A stretch of DNA of 64,000 nt from Phaeosphaeria sp. MPI-PUGE-AT-0046c (Eukaryota; Ascomycota; Dothideomycetes; Pleosporales; Phaeosphaeriaceae), in the NCBI GenBank assembly GCA_020747045.1, contig JAGTJN010000016.1, positions 434,001-498,000 of the forward strand, given 5' to 3'. The notes beneath the pieces are model-generated. The model did no database searches. It saw only the letters and a program-made list of their open reading frames with translations, and had not been told where the DNA came from. Shown piece after piece: positions 10,666 to 23,540 of this stretch. Position 1 is the first letter of the stretch. Each line of letters opens with the position of its first letter. The position numbers were made by a program, and so were the translations under genes.

Positions 10666-11983
10666 ATGTCGTTTTTTCTTATCCCGTTCCAATGGCTGGT
10701 CGTCCTCCTCTCCGTGCTGCCTGTCCTCTCAGCGCAAGCAGCAGAATCGCCGAAACTACGATATATCATGTATCTTACAGGGTATGATCTGGTCATATCA
10801 TATTTGGTTTGCATTCTGACTATAGCAGCCAACATAATGTCGTGCCCCAGCCATCTCTGGTAGCTGATGTCACTCACGTGGCTCTAGCATTCATGCGCTC
10901 GGACATCTTCAACGACGTAAATCGTACTGAGTGGCCCCTTTTCACCACGATTGACGAAGTTCGTCCCAGGTTTGCGCCAGGCACTGTGATTCAAGTTGCG
11001 ATTGGCGGATGGGGCGACACAGCCAGTTTCGACAAAGCTGCGCAAACAGACGAAAGTAGAGCATTATTTGCGAAGAATGTGAAGAAGATGTTGGATCAGA
11101 CTGGAGCGGATGGGGTGGATGTTGACTGGGAGTATCCTGGGTATTGAAACTCCTTTCACCGACCGATGGTGTGTTGTGGAATTTGGTATGCTAACAGATA
11201 AGTAGAGGCAATGGAGAGGATTATAAGACGACTCCGAACGAAGAGAAGGTGTGGGAGATTGCTGCTTATCCAAAGCTTTTGAGTGCGATTAGAAATGCGA
11301 TAGGCCCGGAGAAGACCATATCTGCTGCTGTTCCAGGTCTACCTAGGGATCTGCTGGCATTTACACACGATAATGTTCCCAAGATCATGGAGTCGGTTGA
11401 TTTCTTCAACATCATGACATACGACCTCATGAACCGTCGAGACAACGTCACAAAACACCATACTGGTATACACAACTCACTGGAAGCGATTGATGCCTAT
11501 CTCGAGCGCGGCCTGCCTGCCGACAAAGCAAATCTGGGCCGAGCGTACTATGTCAAGTGGTTCAATACTGCGGATGGGGTCAATTGCCACAAACACCCCA
11601 TTGGCTGCGAGGCCGCGCTCATGGAAGATTCCAAGACTGGAGCAGATCTGGGCAAAGCTGGGGCTTTCTCATGGCATGATACTGTGCCAAACGAACTGTT
11701 GAAGTCTTTCGTCAAAGCGACCAAGTACGGTACATATGACAAAAAAGGTGGAGGTTACTACTATTGGGATGAGACAGAGCAAATCTTCTGGTCATGGGAG
11801 ACGGAGAGTGCCATTTCGAAGAAGCTGCCAGCGACTGTGGGAGCGAAAAAGCTTGGTGGTGTATTTGCGTGGGGATTGGGTGAGGATGCGCCACAGTTTG
11901 ACCACTTGAAAGCGACCACTCGCGCCTTGAAGGAATTGTCAGAGACAGCAGGGGGCAATGGTGAGGAGAGAAGCGAGCTCTGA
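10666..11983 (+). CDS. Secreted GH18 family chitinase
   Basis: Three exons, 10666-10781, 10829-11140 and 11206-11983, with introns of 47 and 65 nt, the second with a GCTAAC branch site; the product is 401 residues. An N-terminal signal peptide (LVVLLSVLPVLSAQA) implies secretion or wall delivery. The catalytic GH18 motif DGVDVDWEYPG sits near residues 133-143, with the catalytic Glu inside; the substrate-binding strands QVAIGGWG and FFNIMTYDL are also present. GH18 chitinases cleave chitin with retention of configuration through the N-acetyl group. There is no visible carbohydrate-binding module, Ser/Thr-rich linker or GPI signal, so it resembles small single-domain fungal chitinases used in wall remodelling or degradation of foreign chitin. 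Confidence 0.92.
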
Positions 11984-12503
11984 ATAAAGAACTGAATATT
12001 GATATATGTATAAAAGTCAAGAACACTGCGTAACTCGTGCCGGTGAATAAGAATTTAATCACGTGACTTGGTATTGTACTCGCGATGGGTTGCACGCGTC
12101 AGACATGGCATCGGCTGGTCGGCGAGACATGGGAATGCGCTTGGCGAAGCATGACGAGAACGTGGCAGAACGTGCTTCTTGGACCGTTAGACTCTGGCGC
12201 GACCTCAGAGCTGCTTCAAGTCGTGCAAGCGACACAGCAATGAGAAGCGATATCGGCTGCACCCCAGAATGCTGGTGACAAGACGGCAATTCGTTCTCGG
12301 AGGTTCTGCTAGCTAATCCCCGGAAGTATTATTGATGACGCCAAGCGCCCGGACCATGCCTTAGTCACCCAGCCAGAGTGCAGCAGCTTTCCGTCCGAAC
12401 GTGCCTATGTCCGCGACCATTTCCTTACCTCGTCGCTCGACTTTTTTGCTTGCCTTGACTCTGCACCATAGTAGAGCTCGGCATACCATCGAATACCCAA
12501 TCG
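11984..12503. other. Intergenic between the chitinase and the ABC transporter
   Basis: A 520 bp gap with the chitinase 3' end and the transporter promoter. A CACGTGAC element at 12060-12067 matches the E-box/Cbf1-type palindrome. No ORF with recognisable content is present. Confidence 0.45.
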
Positions 12504-15500
12504 ATGCAGCAGGGACAGCAGATACCGTTTCTGCCTTCGTCTTCGGCATCTCGCGCGTTCGGCTATCTCGCAGCCTCGAAGCACGACCGCCAGCCGTTAT
12601 GCGGTAACAGTGAAGGCTGGGGCCCAATCAGCCCGATTCGCTATGATTTCACGCCCTGCTTTTTGGATGTGTGGATAGCGACTGTCGCGGCTTTTGGGAT
12701 CGTGGGAGGTGCTGGCGCGTTGTGGTATCTCTACCGCAAATGTACGCCGCAGCCGGTGAAGCGCAATTGGCATTTCTTTGCAAAACTGGTACGCCGCGCG
12801 CCTTTAGCACGCATGATTCAAGATGTCAGCCCTGCTAACACCATACTCTAAAACAGATTACCCTGGGAGCACTTATCGCCACGACCGCGGTGCAGGCTGC
12901 GCTGCAGATTGAATACTACAAAGACGTCTGGGCTGGAGATTTTCGCTTCTGGACCACCATCCTGACACTTGTTTCCCTCGGCGTCATCTTCTACATCCAA
13001 TATATCGAGCACTGGAGATCGCGCAACGCCAATGGAGTGGTCCTGTTCTACTGGCTGTTCCTCCTCGTCGCATACGCCGTCAAGCTTCGCTCACTCATCG
13101 CCCAAGACTTACACCACGACCATGTCGCATACTTCTCCGTCTTCTGCGCCAGCGTCGGGTTGGCTGCGCTCGAATTCGGCCTGGAATGGCTAGTGCAGAA
13201 GCGACTGAGTGACTACGATGCGCTTGGAGATGACGATGAATGCGCGTACGAGTACGCGGATATTTTCTCGGTGTTGACATTTGGCTGGATGACCCCAATG
13301 ATGAAACGCGGCTATCGTACGTTTCTTACACAGGACGACCTTTGGAATCTGCGCAAGCGAGACACAACGAGGCACACTTCGCAACGATTCGAAGATGCAT
13401 GGACCATCGAGATGGAGAAGAAGCACCCTTCCCTGTGGTTGGCGATGTTCCGATCATTTGGGGGACCATATTTCAGAGGTGCTGCGATCAAGACTATCAG
13501 TGACGTACTGAATTTTGCGCAGCCGCAGTTGCTGAGGCTCCTGATCAGCTTCGTAGATTCGTATCGGACGGGCAATCCTCAGCCTGTAGTTCGGGGCGCT
13601 GCTATTGCGCTTGCTATGTTTGCAGTCTCGGTCTCACAGACTGCTTGTCTCCACCAGTACTTCCAACGTTCCTTCGAAACTGGCATGCGCATCAAGTCTT
13701 CCTTGACGGCCGCCATATATTCAAAGTCAACACGCTTGTCAAACGAAGGCCGGGCATCCAAGTCTACCGGTGACATCGTCAACTACATGGCTGTAGACAC
13801 TCAGCGACTCCAGGATCTTGCACAGTATGGACAACAGCTCTGGTCTGCGCCTTTCCAGATCATCCTATGTATGCTCTCGCTGTACCAACTGCTTGGTTAC
13901 AGCTGTTTCGCAGGTGTGGCTGCCATGTTCGTCATGATTCCCGTCAACGGAGTCATCGCGCGTTGGATGAAGACTCTGCAAAAAGAGCAAATGAAGAACA
14001 AGGATTCGCGAACCAAGCTCATCTCTGAGATTCTCAACAACATGAAGTCTATCAAGCTTTATGCCTGGACTACAGCCTTCGCCAGTCGCCTCAATCACAT
14101 CCGAAACGACCAAGAACTCAAGACCCTCCGCAAGATTGGTGCGACGCAAGCTTTCTCTACGTTCACCTGGTCGACAACACCTTTTTTGGTCTCATGCTCC
14201 ACCTTTGCTGTCTTCGTCTACACGCAGAATCGTACATTGACCACTGACATCGTCTTCCCGGCTCTCACTCTGTTCAACTTGCTTACTTTCCCCCTCGCCA
14301 TCCTCCCCATGGTTATCACCGCTATTGTCGAAGCCAGTGTCGCTGTTGGCCGTATCACTGGTTATCTGACTGCAGATGAGCTCCAGGAGAATGCTGTCAT
14401 CCGCGAGGATGCAGTCCAGGAGACTGGCGATGAAACTGTTCGTATTCGGGACGCCAGCTTTACGTGGGACAGGACGAGCGAAGTCCGCACGTTAGAGAAC
14501 ATCAACTTCTCTGCGCACAAGGGTGAACTCGCGTGTATCGTAGGTCGCGTCGGTGCTGGAAAATCGTCACTGCTGCAAGCAGTGCTAGGTGATCTCTGGA
14601 AAATAAACGGTGAGGTCGTCCTCAGAGGAAAGACAGCCTATGTTCCACAGTCAGCCTGGGTCATGAACGCTTCAGTACGGGAGAACATCGTCTTTGGGCA
14701 TCGTTGGGACCCACAGTTCTACGAGAAGACCGTCCAGGCGTGTGCCTTGAAGGATGACTTCGCACAGCTTCCAGATGGTGATCAGACAGAGGTTGGCGAA
14801 CGCGGTATCTCTCTATCTGGTGGACAAAAGGCCCGTCTTACGCTGGCTCGAGCGGTGTATGCTCGCGCCGATGTGTACCTGCTTGACGACTGTCTGTCCG
14901 CTGTCGACCAGCATGTTGGAAGGCACTTGATTGATAATGTCCTCGGTTCGAAGGGTCTCCTGGCAGGAAAGACTCGAATTCTGGCCACCAACTCAATTCC
15001 TGTTCTGATGGAGGCGGACATGATCATTTTGCTACGTGACAACAAGATTCTCGAAAGGGGCAACTATGATCAGCTTATGGCCATGAAGGGTGAGATCGCT
15101 CAACTCATCAGGACATCACAGAACGAAGATCAAGGAGAAAGTGACAGCAACCGCGCATCCGAGAGTGTCATGAGCGACGAGGAGTCCACGGTCTATGGTG
15201 GAAGTCCTATCGAAGATGACGACGAGGATCAGGCAGAAGCTGAGGCTGCCCAGGAGGGTGCCGCCCATCTCGCACCCCTCAAACCTGGGGGAGGCACGGC
15301 TCGAAAATTCAGTTCCAACACCCTCCGCCGAGCAAGCACAGCAAGTTTCAAGGGCCCTCGGGGAAAACTCACAGATGAAGAAGGCGGTGGGCTGAAGAGC
15401 AAACAATCGAAGGAGTTCTCCGAACAGGGCAAGGTCAAGTGGTCTGTGTACGGAGAATATGCAAAGACGAGCAATCTGGTTGCTGTCGCGATCTACTTGC

Positions 15501-17627
15501 TTCTGTTGATGGGAGCGCAGACCGCATCTGTGGGTGAGTGAGACACGATTTGCTGGCCTTCCTGGCCCCACCTCACTCCTGAACACAAGCGCTAATGTCA
15601 CGCAGGAGCGAGTGTCTGGCTCAAGCAGTGGTCCGAAGTGAATCAGCGATACGGCGGTAACCCAAATGTGGGCAAGTACATCGGCATCTACTTTGCTTTC
15701 GGTATAGGATCTGCAGCTCTGGTCGTCGTACAGACACTGATCCTTTGGATCTTCTGCTCAATCGAGGTACGTCTTTGCATGGACTGGCCCCTTTTGCTAA
15801 AGCCGCCTATCATGACTGATTGGACAATAGGCAAGCCGAAAACTACACGAGCGGATGGCCTTTGCGATCTTCCGCTCTCCAATGAGTTTCTTCGAGACCA
15901 CACCAGCGGGGCGCATACTCAACCGTTTCTCCAGGTAAGCACAGATCTTGAACGTCATTCCCCGCGACGGTCCGGTCCATGCACACCAATGAAGCACGCG
16001 ATCTACAACCCCTCGCCGTTGTGACCATGGTCCACTTTACTGACTCAGTGTTGCAGTGATATCTACCGAGTAGATGAGGTTCTTGCGTGAGTGGTCCCAC
16101 AGGCTCCCCACGTACTGCATGTAATGACTGACTTATGCAGCCGAACGTTCAATATGCTTTTCGTCAACTCCGCTAGAGGTATGCAACTCTCGGAACCACT
16201 GGTTACGTGTCACAACTGACTTACTCATGCAGCTGGATTCACCCTTGTCGTCATCTCGGCATCCACGCCCATCTTCATCGCGCTGATTTTGCCGCTTGGA
16301 GCACTTTATCTGTACATTCAGCGTTACTACCTGCGCACATCACGTGAATTGAAGCGCCTTGACAGCGTCAGTCGAAGCCCGATATACGCACACTTCCAAG
16401 AGTCGCTGAGTGGTATGAGCACGATCCGAGCATACCACCAGCAGAAGCGCTTTGAGCTTGAGAATGAATGGCGAGTCGACGCGAACCTGAGAGCTTACTA
16501 TCCTTCCATCAGTGCCAATCGATGGCTCGCTGTGCGCCTCGAGTTTCTCGGCTCCCTGATCATCTTGGCCGCGGCCGGTTTCGCCATCATCTCCGTGTCT
16601 AGCCACAGTGGTCTGTCCGCTGGCATGGTTGGTCTAGCTATGTCGTATGCGCTCCAGATCACGCAAAGTCTCAATTGGATTGTTAGGCAGACTGTGGAGG
16701 TGGAGACAAACATCGTGTCCGTAGAGCGTGTTTTGGAATATGCGGCTCTCCCTAGTGAAGCACCCGATGTCATCTCCAAGAATAGACCACCGATCAGCTG
16801 GCCGTCTCAGGGCGCACTTTCCTTCAACAACTACAGCACCCGGTATCGGCCAGGTCTTGATTTGGTGTTGAAGAACATCAATTTGGAGATCAAGCCGAAT
16901 GAGAAGATTGGTGTCGTGGGTCGCACTGGCGCAGGCAAGAGCTCCCTTACATTAGCTCTGTTCCGCATCATCGAGCCTGCTGAGGGCTTTGTGAGCATCG
17001 ACAATCTTAACACCAGTACGATCGGCTTGTTGGATCTCCGGAGACGATTGGCGATTATTCCGCAGGATGCTGCATTGTTCGAAGGAACGGTGCGGGATAA
17101 TCTTGATCCAGGTCATGTGCATGATGACACAGAGCTTTGGAGCGTCTTAGGTATGACACCCGCTCAACGCCACACGCGCAGTCACTGACACATTGACAGA
17201 CCATGCGCGCCTAAAGGATCACGTTGCCAGCATGCCCGGCAAGCTGGACGCTCGGGTCCACGAGGGAGGCTCTAACCTCAGTTCAGGCCAGCGCCAATTG
17301 GTATCCCTTGCGCGCGCTCTTCTTGCGCCATCCAACATCCTGGTGCTGGACGAAGCAACAGCGGCAGTCGACGTCGAGACAGACGCCATGCTCCAAACCA
17401 CGTTGCGCAGTAGCATGTTCAAGAACAAGACCATCATCACCATTGCGCACAGGATCAACACGATCTTGGACTCGGATCGCATCATCGTGCTCGACAAAGG
17501 CAAGGTAGCCGAGTTTGAAAGTCCGGCCGAGCTCGTGAGACGAAAAGGGTTGTTCTACGAGCTGGTCCGCGAGGCCGGGTTACTCAATTCGTTGGACCTG
17601 AAGGATGTCAACACGCAGTCGTCTTAG
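12504..17627 (+). CDS. ABCC-family (MRP/Ycf1-type) full-length ABC transporter
   Basis: Eight exons (12504-12788, 12857-15533, 15606-15766, 15831-15934, 16057-16086, 16141-16178, 16233-17150, 17200-17627) join in one frame to 1546 residues. Order: an N-terminal TMD0-like region opening with CGNSEGWGPISPIRYDFTP, typical of fungal Ycf1/Bpt1 relatives; TMD1; NBD1 (Walker A GRVGAGKSS, signature LSGGQKARL, Walker B VYLLDDCLSAVD); a charged acidic linker; TMD2; NBD2 (GRTGAGKSS, LSSGQRQL, ILVLDEATAAVD, switch IAHRINT). In NBD1 the catalytic Glu is Asp and the switch His is Asn (LATNSI), so only site 2 is canonical, as usual in this subfamily. ABCC proteins export glutathione conjugates, pigments or drugs, often into the vacuole. 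The specific substrate is unknown. Exons 5 and 6 are microexons of 30 and 38 nt. Confidence 0.95.
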
Positions 17628-20600
17628 TGGTCGTGCATACTACGCTCCGCGCACTGTGGCAAGAGATTTGCGTATGCCTAGTGTGTATGCACATGACAAT
17701 CATCTAACAACCGCGGCATCACGACGGGAAGCACAGGGATATGCCTCCTCAAGAAACGAAGAACCAGGGGGCACATGCACCAGGGACATGGCTCGCCCGT
17801 AACGTGTGCAGGTGGCTTGTGACGTCGGTGACACGAAACGGCGAGGTGCGATGAGGCTGGGCTGAAGCCGTGTTAAGCGGGGCAGTTGACAGGCGTGGGT
17901 GGACGGGCTGGAGCTTCTCCATGGCTCATGGAGTGGTTCGAATAAAAAGTAAATATTAGTCTGATCGGTGAGGCTCACGCCCATTTTCAACACCAACCCT
18001 AAGATAAGTTAGAAGAACTCCCCCGAAGAAAAGCCTTGTAAATGAATCAAACTGGTGGGCTTTAGCGTTCATTTTGGCGTTTGACAGCGTTTAACGGAGA
18101 GATTTTCTTTTTACGTTGCGTGAATTAGATGACCCGTTCGGCATTCCACTGGCATGTGCCGGTGGACATGTGGGGTAACGAAGACTAAGTCACGGCAGGT
18201 GCATAGAGCGGGTGGACGAAACAAGTGTTCCATACTGTTCCCGACCTTCCTAATTACGTCGGGGCCTCCCTTGCTGCATCTCGCATCTTCCGCTATGGAA
18301 ATGGTCTCCCGGCACCCGCTGAACACAGGGGGTTAGAATGTTCAAGATCTTCCGCTTGCTTCGTCTCTTCGTTCATGCACTACCCGTATACAACAACGCA
18401 TGATTTTTGCATGCGTGTTGGTCACGACGGTGGGTCCTTGTCGTGCACCCATGTCGCGGCGTCCCGTGTGTGACCAGGGAAAGGAAGCGAGCGAGTCCAA
18501 GTTTCGTTAAGACGCCCGTGGTTGCTCTGTTCTATTCTGATCTTGACTAGGTAGGGACGCTCCCGGACGGTGGCCGTGCGCTTGTGGAGCTGTTCAGTTA
18601 GTGTCCGGCATGGTATGGGATTGTTGGAGACATCGGTGTGATTCTACGGCGACATGGAAGTAGGTTCATGCCGCAGGGGAACAAGAGCAGGAGTCTCTTT
18701 CCTGTTCACTCCCCATTGTCTAGAGCAGTAAATACGACGCAGTGTAATGATGAGATGGCGTAGAAATGAATGTGTGCGTGTGCATGTGGGGGAGTATATA
18801 CCGTAAACGCACCAATCCGCTGCATGTAGACGAATCAGTGTCGTTCAATCGCATGCATGTTAGCGAGAATCACGCTGCCATCAGTCCGCGGAACTGGGCG
18901 CTACACAGATGAGCAATTGCAGTGTCTGGTGGACGGCGGGCGGCGGGCGGCATGGCGGGCCCATCGCACATGAATTTCGAACGATGCGAAATCTGAAGAT
19001 GATCGAGACCAGGGACCCGGTTGACGGTCCAGATCGTAGAACGGGAGGAACGGTGCGCGCCTGCTTTGGTTCGAAACTGTTTTTGTAGATTAGGTTTGAG
19101 ATGTTGCGTGGAGCGGATGGGAGGTGTTAGCATTTGCCGCTTCGTACCGCGCCGTTACCCGTTCAGTGTCATGACATGATCTGGATGCAGTAGTGCAACG
19201 TCGATGAGTAGGCAGCCTGTAGGGGGACTGCGGAAGCATTGTGAGGCTGATTCAATTGCCGCTGTTGAGAGTTGCCCATCACCGTCGGAAGATTAGTGGT
19301 TCGGGGAAGCCTTTCCCCGTCCAGCAGTAGGACTATAGTGAGCACGTCCTTATTCTCATTGCATCAAACGTCTCGAAAGGATAATCTGTGCATGAGGTCT
19401 GGCTGCGTCTTGAGTGACACAGCGTACATGTTCCACGCGCAGCTCATCGAGGTGGAGCTTGGCTTGAGGCAATTGGACGCCTCCTCGCTGTGTGCAACAT
19501 CGCTTAAACACGATATAGGTTGTGCTTGCTGAGATATTGCGCTGCATGAGTGGAGTGGGAAGGTCATGTACTGTGGCATTAGCGCCGATGCGGCTGCGGC
19601 GGCGAGCTCAGTGTGCTAGCAATGGTGTTGGTTGTCTGGTGTGAGATGAGCGCCCCACTGCGATCGATGCGATTGCCTCCGAGATCAGATGAATCCTGCG
19701 GAACTTGATTCAAAGAGTAATGGAGGCGAGATCAGGCGGTGGTGGTGGTCCAGCGGCTGTGGGCCATATGCGCCACCTGTCAGACTCGTACGTTAGTTTC
19801 TACACGATGCGGAGAGGTTCCCGTCCACCAGCCCCTGTCTACTGCGCCCGTCGTTTCGTCGTCGCGATGACTTCAGTGAGCAAGAAAATCTCGGCACAGA
19901 ATGAGTATAGTCTCGGTTCGGGGAAGACGGAAGCGTGGAGTGGACATGATCTCAACCCTAGATCCTGGTCTCCTTACAGCTGTTCGAGCTCAACGGCTGT
20001 CAATCACTGTGTGCTCAGGGTGTCATATAGATCGGGATATGCCTGCTTATCGTTTGCCAAACACCAGTGCAATCCCTGACCCTCTCGGGGCGGTGGATGC
20101 TGTGCCGGTGCTGCAGTTTTCCGCTGGACAGTAGTTGAGCAACCCTCTTAAAAGGTTGTAGCCCTGTCAAGATCACATGGACCTATTGCTTTCGCCGCCC
20201 CGCCTTGTGTTTTGTTCGCTCACCGCTGGACCCCGAGTACATTGCCTCGAATGAAGACCATTGACCTACGTGAATCTGGCGTCCTCTTGTACAACTGAGC
20301 CCAACTTCTCCTCCCGTCGACCGGCAACTGGCAGCCTCTGCTCTTATAAGGGTCCGAGAAGTGCTGATCCCTGGGCCAAGTTGTGGGTGCACCATTTCCT
20401 GAGATCACTTAGCGACGTCTTTTCGTTATATGCAGTGGAAGGCCCCATTACCTTGCGAGAAGTGTGATCCATCTTCTATAGCAACTTGATCTCTTAACGA
20501 CATAAGCCAACCTTACTTTGGATCTTCTGGTAAGCACCTTGCATTTCCAGGATACAAGTTAAGCGAGTCGTGCGCGAACCAGGCAAGCATGCGAAGATCT

Positions 20601-20814
20601 CCTGTCACATTGTGACGAGACGAAACAAGGGCTGCTTACCATGGCCCGCACCCTGCACGGTCTGCATACTCTTACTGAGATATGTATGCTGACTATAGGC
20701 AGATTGAGCATTATCACGTCTGGGCCTTTTTGTTTGTGGTTGATGTCGCTGATTCAGTGAAACGTCACCTACAACTCAGCGGCACATACGCTATCCTCAC
20801 CATCAAACCTCCTG
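17628..20814. other. 3.2 kb region without a recognisable gene
   Basis: Between the transporter and the YDR124W-like gene I find only short ORFs (under 125 codons) without motifs or plausible splicing partners. Features: a G-rich run of GGCGGGC units near 18934-18957, and a TGTGCGTGTGCATGTG stretch near 18772. Since the next gene belongs to a regulated fungal family, part of this region may be a long promoter or untranslated leader. That is inference. Confidence 0.5.
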
Positions 20815-23540
20815 ATGGCAAGATCCAGGCGGAAAGATGCAGCCTCATGCACGCCCAAGAAGCATGCGAGGGCGACGACAAGCAAGAAAAGAAAGCAGGT
20901 AACTCAGGACCAGGAAGCGTTTGGCAAAGATCCATGGACATCGATGTCAGGACAAAGCGATGCCTCCGCACAAGAATGTGGCTTCCATTCATTTGCCGCT
21001 GTCAGTACACACAATGACTCTGCAGCGCCGTCACTCCGTGACCAACTCATGTCGCATTTTGGAGGTCCAGGGCAACAAGATGCAAGCAAGGTGAGCCTCC
21101 AATTTCGTGTTCGGCTGTCGTCAAACTAGGCTGCGGCCCCCGCGTCCTGTCAATTGAGCCGCTGCCTTTAGCGGCCGCTGGTCAAGCTACTACCCATACC
21201 AGTCCAAGTTTCCGGGATTGCATTTGCCGTGCCTGTCCATGTCGGCGGGAACGATAATGGCCAACTTATAGTTCTGACAAAGATGACAGACCACGCTGGA
21301 GCCTGCGCACAGGGCTATGAAAGAAGCAGGCCAAGACGACATTGCCATTCCAACACCAATTCACGAGTCGTTACCATGGAAAATTATAGCTCCCAACGGC
21401 CGGGAAGAGTACTGTTACCGCCCGATTAGCGGGTTTGAGCATCTGTTCAAGGCTCCAGAAGGCCCACAGAAGAGCTACAGATCCAGGCGCGCGTCAGACG
21501 CGTCGCAGCCGGCCAGTCGACATTACCAATTCGAAGCACCAGGTACTATGATATGCTTGTGCACTTTCGGCAGCGAACTAAAGAATCAAAGGAATATCCC
21601 AGGGCGATGCGATCCCATACAAATCCATCGAACGCGAGCTTTCGCAGCGCGATGCTTCTTCACTTCGCACCCAGCCTAATCATGTCCAAGAGGACTGCAA
21701 CGTTTCAAACGTTTCAACCTTGTCACGCGTACGCAAGAGGACACGCTCAAACGCCCAGGGGCTCTCGCAACCGTCAGCCACGAGCGACAAGAAGCCTTGC
21801 ATTAGCAGGGAAATTGATGGGGATGATGACGAAGTGACAGTAGTGACTGAATCGTCGAGGACATTTCTCATTAGCGACATTGATGGCCTCCAAAAATTTC
21901 TTCGTCATCGCCTTGCTGAGCTGACCATGAAGCCGGTTCGAGGAATGGTTACGCGCTGGGTGAAGCAGTTGGAGCCAAAGCGCAAAGGAGGGTATGGTCC
22001 TTATCACAAGATGCTCCCAAAGGATGCTCCGAAAGATGCGACCCCTCCATGGTGGCCTCAGATTGTGCCCTATGTCGAGCCCGCACACCTCGAGAAAGAG
22101 GGTTAGTTTAGTCGCTGTTTGTTGTCCCTTTCGCTAATAGTCACAGCACTTTTGACTTTGGCAGTTGATATGATGTTTCAACATCGGGACACCCCTGCGG
22201 ATGAGCTCAAACGTCAGCAATTGTGGACAAGCAAATTGCGACGAGTTGCAGAGCTGGAGGTCACGATGACGGACCCAGACCAGTTCTCATCTTCCAGGCA
22301 TCCTGCTTTCAGCAATGCGATGAAGGCGCGAGCCGAGAACGAAATTCTCCCGAGCCTTTTCGATATCATGCAGTCTTACGAAGACTTCGTTAACCAGTAC
22401 CGGCTCTGGACCTACCCTGACTTGAGCAAGGCACCGATTGGCAAGTCCATTACGTGGAGACCTATTCCTAGGCCACCCACACACATCAATCGGTACAAGC
22501 GACCGCGTCCGGCACTGCAACGAACACCAGCCGACGTTGTAAAAATCGAGCTCAAAGAGGACTCCGGGGAGGAGACAGAAGTGGATGACACCATGGTCCA
22601 GCTTGTGACTAAGAACACGGACCGTATAACGCAGCTTGTGACGAGAATCACAAATCAGGTCATCCAACAAGAAGCAAAAGATGCCCGGCGAAGAGCAAGG
22701 GCTGAGACAGCACGAGCGATGTCTGTACACCCAGTGGGTGCGGTGAGCGATGCTGTTGCTACACCACCCATGGCCACAAAGCAGTGGCCACTGCCGATCA
22801 CGCCACAGTCCCAGAGCTTTGAGATGGAAGACGCTAAACCAGTCACTGGAGTTCCTTTCAATGATCCGTTTCCCCAGGTTGGTCTACAGATTCAGGACAG
22901 ATCCCTTCAGACGACTGCAGATGATTCAAACTCACTTCGATCGATTCCCGAGGGCACGGCCGTGCGTGCACAGTTCCAAGCGCCTCAAACCAGATCTGAC
23001 CAAGCTACCTCTCAATCTGAGGACAATGGCATAAAAGGAGGAAGCCCCATGCTCCCGAAGTTCCAAACACAAATGACTCGGCAGACTGAGACTTTCTCGA
23101 ACAGCCCCCAGCAGTACCAAACAATCCTTTCGTCCGCCAGAGATGAGAATGTTGCGATGGGAGGACTCAATCACTTTCAGGGTGGAGGCCAACGGGCATG
23201 TCACCAAGACGAACATTCCTACAGAGCACTTTCAGGCGCAGAGTCCTTTGCCAGCCTCGGATCATCGTCCTTCAACGGTCTCACGCCGTCATCCTTTGCT
23301 GCCTATCCCACTCCCGGCTTCAACGACGACTTTAGTGATTTTACTGTGTTCAGTCAACAATGCCCTGTTCGAGGGAACCAGTCCTATTTACCACCATCCA
23401 TGGCTGCACAGAACATGGGCTATGGATGCAACCACGATCTCATGTACACTTCCGTGGACAGTTCAATGTCCAACCTTCCACCACAAGCCAACCAGGCTTT
23501 TGACGGTCTCCCGTATGACTTTGCCGAGGCGCAGAGTTAA
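20815..23540 (+). CDS. YDR124W-like helical-bundle protein (PF11001, DUF2841)
   Basis: Proposed exons 20815-21090, 21290-21542, 21592-22101 and 22147-23540 join in frame to 810 residues. The last two junctions are convincing (49 and 45 nt introns); the first intron (199 nt) is doubtful because it contains coding-like text in other frames. The recognised domain spans exons 3-4: FLRHRLAELTMKPVRGMV, RWVKQLEPKRKGGYGPYHKM, PPWWPQIVPYVEPAHL, then LLTLAVDMMFQHRDTP. This is the fungal helical bundle shared with yeast YDR124W and a protein of the Aspergillus subtelomeric hrmA-associated cluster. Molecular function is not established in the family. The remaining 300 C-terminal residues are Ser/Gln/Pro-rich and look disordered. 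It stands alone behind 3.2 kb of non-coding DNA. Confidence 0.75.
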
